This document shows, one piece after another, positions 46,972 through 47,760 of a DNA stretch of 47,760 nt (the first letter of the stretch is position 1; every line of letters begins with the position of its first letter). The notes beneath the pieces are model-generated. The model was not told the DNA's origin, searched no databases, and saw nothing but the letters and a program-made list of their open reading frames with translations. The position numbers and the translations under genes were made by a program. Origin of the DNA: an uncultured Chlorobiaceae bacterium (lineage in GTDB: Bacteria; Bacteroidota; Chlorobiia; Chlorobiales; Chlorobiaceae); the NCBI GenBank assembly GCA_903994455.1, contig CAJEXI010000023.1, positions 1 through 47,760 on the forward strand, written 5' to 3'.

Positions 46972-47760
46972 TGGAAAATATATTTTATCTACATATCAAT
47001 TCAGTAAATCTTGCACACTATTTTGGTTGCGCATGTGTTAAACCAAGTAAATATTTCACATCAAGGTCTGAAGATTTTCAATCAAGGTTTTGTGATTACC
47101 TTCTTTTATCAACAGCGAAGCGTTCTCTAAATTCAGATTGTTCCATAGAATTAATCTTAACGAAGAATGAGATCAATAATTTGCTTATAGCTAAAACAAA
47201 TGATGACTTCTTTTTCTATCCGGCTCCATTACCGATTTCAAGAGTTAGTTCAGTATATTTTGAAACGGAAAAACTTCAAGATAAAATATCAACTTTAATA
47301 AACTTAAGCACGGCGTTTATTCCTAATAATATTTTAAAAACGTTTCAAAACGAAAGACCTGTTAATACTGAAAATATTATTTTACCTACTGTTGATAAAA
47401 AACCTGACTATTCCGAAAAAATAAAAAAATTTAATTCTCTTTTAGGTGGATTCGCAATAATGAAACTTGCAAGAGAACCATATATGAATTTTTCTGATAA
47501 TTATTTTTCAACTCTTTCTTTTTTCAACTCAGTTATTGAAGATGAGCTTTCTAAAAGCAGAAAAATTGTAAGCATTTATCATGATGCTTTTATCGGGAAT
47601 GATACTTTTAAAACATTAAAACTATTTTTAGAAAATGAAATTACTGAAAAAGAATTGAATAGTATTGGAAGAAATGAAAATCAAAAAATTAATAAAGATG
47701 AAATTACTGGTTTAATTGATTTCAATTCACTTGATAGAGCAACATACATTATTGCAGTGC
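46971..47760 (+). CDS. Unrecognised protein, operon third gene (cut by window end)
   Basis: The frame starts at ATG 46971, overlapping the helicase stop by one base, and stays open for 263 codons to the window edge. It begins MENIFYLHINSVNLAHYFGC and contains an early Cys-rich patch (GCACVKP). A strand-rich first domain includes FFFYPAPLPISRVSSVYFE, and the second half is Lys/Glu/Asn-rich and mostly helical (KIKKFNSLLGGFAIMKLARE, later DELSKSRKI). No signal peptide or membrane segment is seen, and I recognise no family. Its AT-rich composition and tight coupling tie it functionally to the helicase and the DUF1848 protein. Confidence 0.8.
   Translation, partial: MENIFYLHINSVNLAHYFGCACVKPSKYFTSRSEDFQSRFCDYLLLSTAKRSLNSDCSIELILTKNEINNLLIAKTNDDFFFYPAPLPISRVSSVYFETEKLQDKISTLINLSTAFIPNNILKTFQNERPVNTENIILPTVDKKPDYSEKIKKFNSLLGGFAIMKLAREPYMNFSDNYFSTLSFFNSVIEDELSKSRKIVSIYHDAFIGNDTFKTLKLFLENEITEKELNSIGRNENQKINKDEITGLIDFNSLDRATYIIAV

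Noticed and set aside
1..47760. CRISPR array or insertion sequence
   Set aside because: No regularly spaced 25-40 base repeats and no transposase frame with terminal inverted repeats were found; the only long duplication is the pair at 43069 and 44267.

Overview
The window is most likely a chromosomal segment of a green sulfur bacterium (Chlorobium/Pelodictyon type). This is inferred from the overall look of the housekeeping proteins and the gene set: a Gram-negative envelope (LpxD, a TolC-type channel, an OmpA lipoprotein), a Nif11-type peptide, a DUF3683-type lactate/glycolate dehydrogenase fusion and a zinc-free L33. No photosynthesis gene lies in the window, so the placement is probable rather than proven.

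Positions 1-8374 hold forward genes: the end of a short-chain dehydrogenase, tmk, a HAD phosphatase beside a beta-phosphoglucomutase/GH65 phosphorylase fusion (disaccharide phosphorolysis), queA, ispD, a tRNA-Met/tRNA-Gly pair with a clear promoter, and a hotdog thioesterase. Positions 8384-16523 form one long reverse cluster, transcribed pssA-purS-purQ-MFS-yihY-dnaX-aspS and closed by a terminator. Within it dnaX is split by an A10 run that contains the A AAA AAG heptamer. A -1 shift there restores a full tau subunit, while the zero frame gives a gamma-like product.

Positions 16767-18430 (reverse) hold panB and a LipM-like octanoyltransferase. Positions 18551-26220 (forward) hold ddl, a TPR protein and a complete MacAB/TolC-like tripartite exporter with two different permeases. 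A short heptamer repeat follows, then an OmpA lipoprotein, an NTF2-like protein, a Nif11-like peptide and a DUF2934 protein. Next come lpxD (reverse), prs and rplY, a DppC-like permease, comEC (reverse), metF, lysA (reverse), rpmG, tRNA-Leu, a zinc-ribbon coiled-coil protein, RNase P RNA, and a 1209-residue FAD/Fe-S dehydrogenase (reverse).

From about 43070 the character changes to an accessory island. A roughly 195-bp segment, the start of a type ISP-like restriction endonuclease gene, occurs twice as a direct repeat. The copies flank a MazF/PemK toxin and a decayed MNT nucleotidyltransferase. The second copy keeps the whole nuclease domain but stops before any helicase or methylase part. 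A strikingly AT-rich three-gene operon follows directly: a DUF1848 iron-sulfur protein, a very small UvrD-like helicase and an unrecognised protein that runs off the window. This is the best candidate for an undescribed system, possibly defence, but its function is not shown by the sequence.
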